Below are positions 61,587 to 64,000 of a stretch of 64,000 nucleotides of DNA, one piece after another. The notes under the pieces were generated by a model, which was not told the origin of the DNA, did no database searches, and worked only from the letters and a program-made list of their open reading frames with translations. The position numbers were made by a program, and so were the translations under genes. Numbering within the stretch: position 1 is the stretch's first letter; each line of letters starts with the position of its first letter. Origin of the DNA: Clostridiaceae bacterium HFYG-1003 (GTDB taxonomy: Bacteria > Bacillota > Clostridia > Clostridiales > Clostridiaceae); contig CP102060.1 of the NCBI GenBank assembly GCA_024579835.1, positions 3,361,043 to 3,425,042 of the forward strand. Reading direction: 5' to 3'.

Positions 61587-63740
61587 ATGAGCGCCAGGAA
61601 AGCCAACCGCACCGTCACCCGGCTTCAGTTCACCGAGGAGGAACGCAGCAGCCCGGAGCTTCAAAAAGCCACTCAGAAGGTGGACAAGGCTGCGAATAAG
61701 CTGGAGAAAGCAGCAAAAAAAGGCAAGGCAGAATCGCTGGGAACCCACGAGACGAGCGTTTCCTTTAGCCCCATGAAAAAGCCTGTGAAGCTGCAGTTTG
61801 AAGAGCTTCAGGTGAAAAAAACACCCTCAACTTTGAAGTCTGCAGCGGCCGCCTTGCCCGCTGCGGAGATCCACCGGCAGATTACCAGATCCGAAGATGA
61901 CAATGTCGGCGTGGAGGCTGCCCACCGCCTGGAAAGAACCGCTGAAGGCACCGTCCGGACTGCGCAGAATGCCCATCGTTCCCATGCACTGAAAGCGGCG
62001 CGTAAATCCCTGAAAGTGGAGAAGAATCTGGACCAGGCCAACGTCAGCCTGCTTCAAAAACAGGCAGCCAGGGAGCAGCCGCTTTTCTCGACCAATCCCT
62101 TATCCCGCTGGCAGCAAAGGCAGGCCATCAAGAAGGAATACGCTGCAGCCAAAGCCGGAAGAGGTGCGGAAACCGTTCAGAAGACTGCCCAAACCACCGT
62201 GAAGACCGCGAAGAAAGCGAAGGAGGCGCTGGAGAAGGCTGCCGCTTTCGTTGCCCGGCACAGCAAGGTTTTTCTGGGCATTATCGGCATCTTCTTTGTT
62301 GTCATGCTGATCCTCAATACCTTTGTCAGCTGCTCCCAGATGGCCGTGGGCGGACTCAATGCCTTTCTCACGACTTCCTACACCGCATCCGACGAGGACA
62401 TCACTGCCGCTGATCTGGAGTACACCAGGCTGGAGGCAGAGCTGCAGTATGACCTGCTCAACATCGAACGGGATTATCCCGGCTTTGATGAATACCGCTA
62501 CACCGTTGATCCCATCGGCCATGATCCTCATGAGCTGATCGCCTATCTGACGGCAAGATTCGAAGATTTCACCTACGCGGAGGTCGAAGCTGAGCTGCGA
62601 TCTCTCTTTTCCTCCATGTACAATTTAAGCATCACAGAGACTGTCGAGGTGCGATACCGCACCGAAACCCGTTACCGGACCTATACCGTGACCGATCCGG
62701 AAACCGGAGATGTCCAGATCATTCGCGAAAGCTATGAGGTGGAGGTCCCCTATAGTTTCTACATCCTGAATATCAACTTAGGCAGCCAATCCTTGTACTC
62801 CGTCGTCTATCCGCGCATGAATGCGGATCAGCGGGAAATGTATCTCGTGTACATGGATACCAAGGGCAACAAGCAGTATTTCGGCAATCCCTTTAGCTTC
62901 AATTGGCCAAGCCATGTCACCAGCCTTTATGGCTGGCGTGTCCATCCCATCTCAGATCGGCTGCAGATCCACCGTGGATTGGATTTGGGCGTGGCTTTGG
63001 GAACTCCGATCCAGTCCATTCATGACGGCGAAGTGGTCCGAGTTGGCTACGATGCCAGCGGCTATGGCAACTATGTGGTCATCGAGGGCAAGGACGGCTA
63101 CCGCAGCACCTATGCCCACTGCTTCAGCATTCTGGTAACAGAAGGACAGAGCGTTCTGCGGGGACAGGCCATCGCCAAGGCCGGAAGCACCGGTGCCAGT
63201 ACGGGCAGCCATCTGCACCTGGAACTGACCTTAAACGGCCAGCATCTCAATCCTTATTTCTTTATCGAGGGGACTGACCCCTACACCCCGCCAGCCGTCG
63301 GCGGCACAAATGGCGCTTATACCGACTACGACATCCCGCCGGAAGCGCTGTCAGATCCCACCTTCGCTGCCCTGATCAAGGAAGCAGAAAAGTATCTGGG
63401 TTATCCCTATGTTTGGGGAGGCTCCACACCATCGACGTCCTTTGACTGCTCCGGCTTTGTCTGCTGGGTATTCAAAAATTCGGGCGTCTATCCATTATCA
63501 AGGACCACTGCCCAAGGGATCTTTGACCAGTGCGCCATCATCCAACCCTTGGAGGCCAAGCCAGGCGACATTGTGTTTTTCACCGGCACTTACGACAGTA
63601 TCGGTCCGGTTTCCCATGTGGCCATCTACGTGGGCGACGGCATGATGATCCACGCCGGAAACCCCATCCAGTACGCCTCCATGAACACCTCATATTTCCA
63701 ATCCCATTTTTACGCCTTCGGGCGTTTACCAAGGAGGTAA
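61587..63740 (+). CDS. Conjugative-transfer cell-wall hydrolase (M23 + NlpC/P60)
   Basis: 717 residues from ATG 61587. A long basic, Ala/Lys-rich cytoplasmic part (1-230), a membrane anchor (VFLGIIGIFFVVMLILNTFVSC), a middle domain, an M23 peptidase domain (HRGLDLGVALGTPIQSIHDGEVV...HLHLEL; about 465-560) and a C-terminal NlpC/P60 domain (YLGYPYVWGGSTPSTSFDCSGFVCW with the catalytic Cys, SHVAIYVGDG with the His). It opens the peptidoglycan for the channel, like Tn916 Orf14 or CD1107-type proteins. Confidence 0.92.
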   Translation: MSARKANRTVTRLQFTEEERSSPELQKATQKVDKAANKLEKAAKKGKAESLGTHETSVSFSPMKKPVKLQFEELQVKKTPSTLKSAAAALPAAEIHRQITRSEDDNVGVEAAHRLERTAEGTVRTAQNAHRSHALKAARKSLKVEKNLDQANVSLLQKQAAREQPLFSTNPLSRWQQRQAIKKEYAAAKAGRGAETVQKTAQTTVKTAKKAKEALEKAAAFVARHSKVFLGIIGIFFVVMLILNTFVSCSQMAVGGLNAFLTTSYTASDEDITAADLEYTRLEAELQYDLLNIERDYPGFDEYRYTVDPIGHDPHELIAYLTARFEDFTYAEVEAELRSLFSSMYNLSITETVEVRYRTETRYRTYTVTDPETGDVQIIRESYEVEVPYSFYILNINLGSQSLYSVVYPRMNADQREMYLVYMDTKGNKQYFGNPFSFNWPSHVTSLYGWRVHPISDRLQIHRGLDLGVALGTPIQSIHDGEVVRVGYDASGYGNYVVIEGKDGYRSTYAHCFSILVTEGQSVLRGQAIAKAGSTGASTGSHLHLELTLNGQHLNPYFFIEGTDPYTPPAVGGTNGAYTDYDIPPEALSDPTFAALIKEAEKYLGYPYVWGGSTPSTSFDCSGFVCWVFKNSGVYPLSRTTAQGIFDQCAIIQPLEAKPGDIVFFTGTYDSIGPVSHVAIYVGDGMMIHAGNPIQYASMNTSYFQSHFYAFGRLPRR

Positions 63741-63742
63741 TC

Positions 63743-63994
63743 ATGAATCCAAAGATACAAAAACTGACGGAGGAGATCGACAAGATCACCCATCGAATCA
63801 AAAGCCTCGAGGCCAGACTCATCGAGCTTAAGGCACAGAAGGACGAGCTGGAGAAGACCGAGATCGTGGAAATGGTCCGCAGTGTCTCAGCAACTCCGGA
63901 AGAGCTGGCCGCATTCATCAAGGCGTTTCGCGAAACAGGCGGAGCGCCCGATTATTTCAAAACACAGGAGGATAACGTCAATGAAAATGAGTAA
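63743..63994 (+). CDS. DUF4315 family protein
   Basis: 83 residues from ATG 63743, ribosome site AAGGAGG. NPKIQKLTEEIDKITHRIKSLEARLIELKAQKDELEKTEIVEMVRSVSATPEEL is a coiled-coil protein of DUF4315, a standard gene after the wall hydrolase in Tn1549/CTn-type elements. Function unknown. Confidence 0.85.
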   Translation: MNPKIQKLTEEIDKITHRIKSLEARLIELKAQKDELEKTEIVEMVRSVSATPEELAAFIKAFRETGGAPDYFKTQEDNVNENE

Positions 63995-64000
63995 GAAATG
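63981..64000 (+). CDS. Next conjugation gene, 3'-truncated by the window (DUF4366-like expected)
   Basis: ATG 63981 with ribosome site CAGGAGG overlaps the end of the DUF4315 gene and starts MKMSKK. Only six codons are visible; in related elements a DUF4366 gene follows DUF4315. Confidence 0.45.

Noticed and set aside
1..64000. tRNA or rRNA genes as integration targets
   Set aside because: No cloverleaf with a TTCRANY loop or rRNA sequence was recognised; the conjugative elements' attachment sites appear to lie outside the window or to be within genes.

Overview
The window reads as a low-to-medium GC Bacillota (Clostridia-like) chromosome. The evidence is a DUF1659/DUF2922 gene pair, a PucR-controlled Opp-type transporter operon, Gram-positive secretion signals with a lipobox, and conjugation genes of the Tn1549/CTn type (PcfB, VirD4, Maff2, TrbL, PrgI, VirB4, M23-NlpC/P60 hydrolase, DUF4315). 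The genus cannot be read from the sequence. No rRNA, tRNA or CRISPR array was seen.

Layout. 1-5000: ordinary genes, namely a 5'-truncated secreted nuclease, a tandemly duplicated DUF1659-DUF2922 pair, a PPOX-fold flavoprotein and a secreted metallo-beta-lactamase-fold protein with DUF3006. 5050-11206: mobile DNA. An IS200-type element is split by a 3.0 kb transposon (AAA ATPase, DDE transposase, DUF6431), which is itself split by an IS3-family element; a second IS200 element lies next to it. 11424-17219: a broken conjugative-element fragment (copy A: DUF4406-like remnant, DUF3846, AbiE toxin-antitoxin, PcfB, VirD4 pseudogene) cut off by an IS1634-type remnant. 18007-21821: an AT-rich GtrII-like membrane protein and an intact IS1634-family element. 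21860-33593: a coherent catabolic operon (PucR regulator, Opp/Dpp transporter, two M20 peptidases, DUF1177, AroM).

33740-64000: a second, longer conjugative-element region loaded with cargo. From left to right it holds an AbiE remnant, a complete DUF4406-like gene, a second AbiE pair, an ECF sigma/zinc-ribbon module, copy B of DUF3846-PcfB-VirD4-Maff2, an 11.6 kb tetracycline-resistance mobilizable transposon inserted exactly inside maff2, a secreted cysteine-protease module, and copy C of the VirD4 end followed by Maff2, TrbL, PrgI, VirB4 and the wall hydrolase, running off the right edge.

The most striking pattern is how cargo sits in the conjugative backbone. Several cargo blocks are bracketed by short duplications of the neighbouring backbone gene: 3' ends of the DUF4406-like gene, the virD4 end plus maff2, 32 nt of the trbL end, or the AbiE operator. 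A conserved hairpin recurs after each DUF4406-like gene end that is followed by a backbone or AbiE gene. Copies A, B and C carry several nonsense or frameshift changes, so the backbone is partly decayed, or the assembly has errors there.
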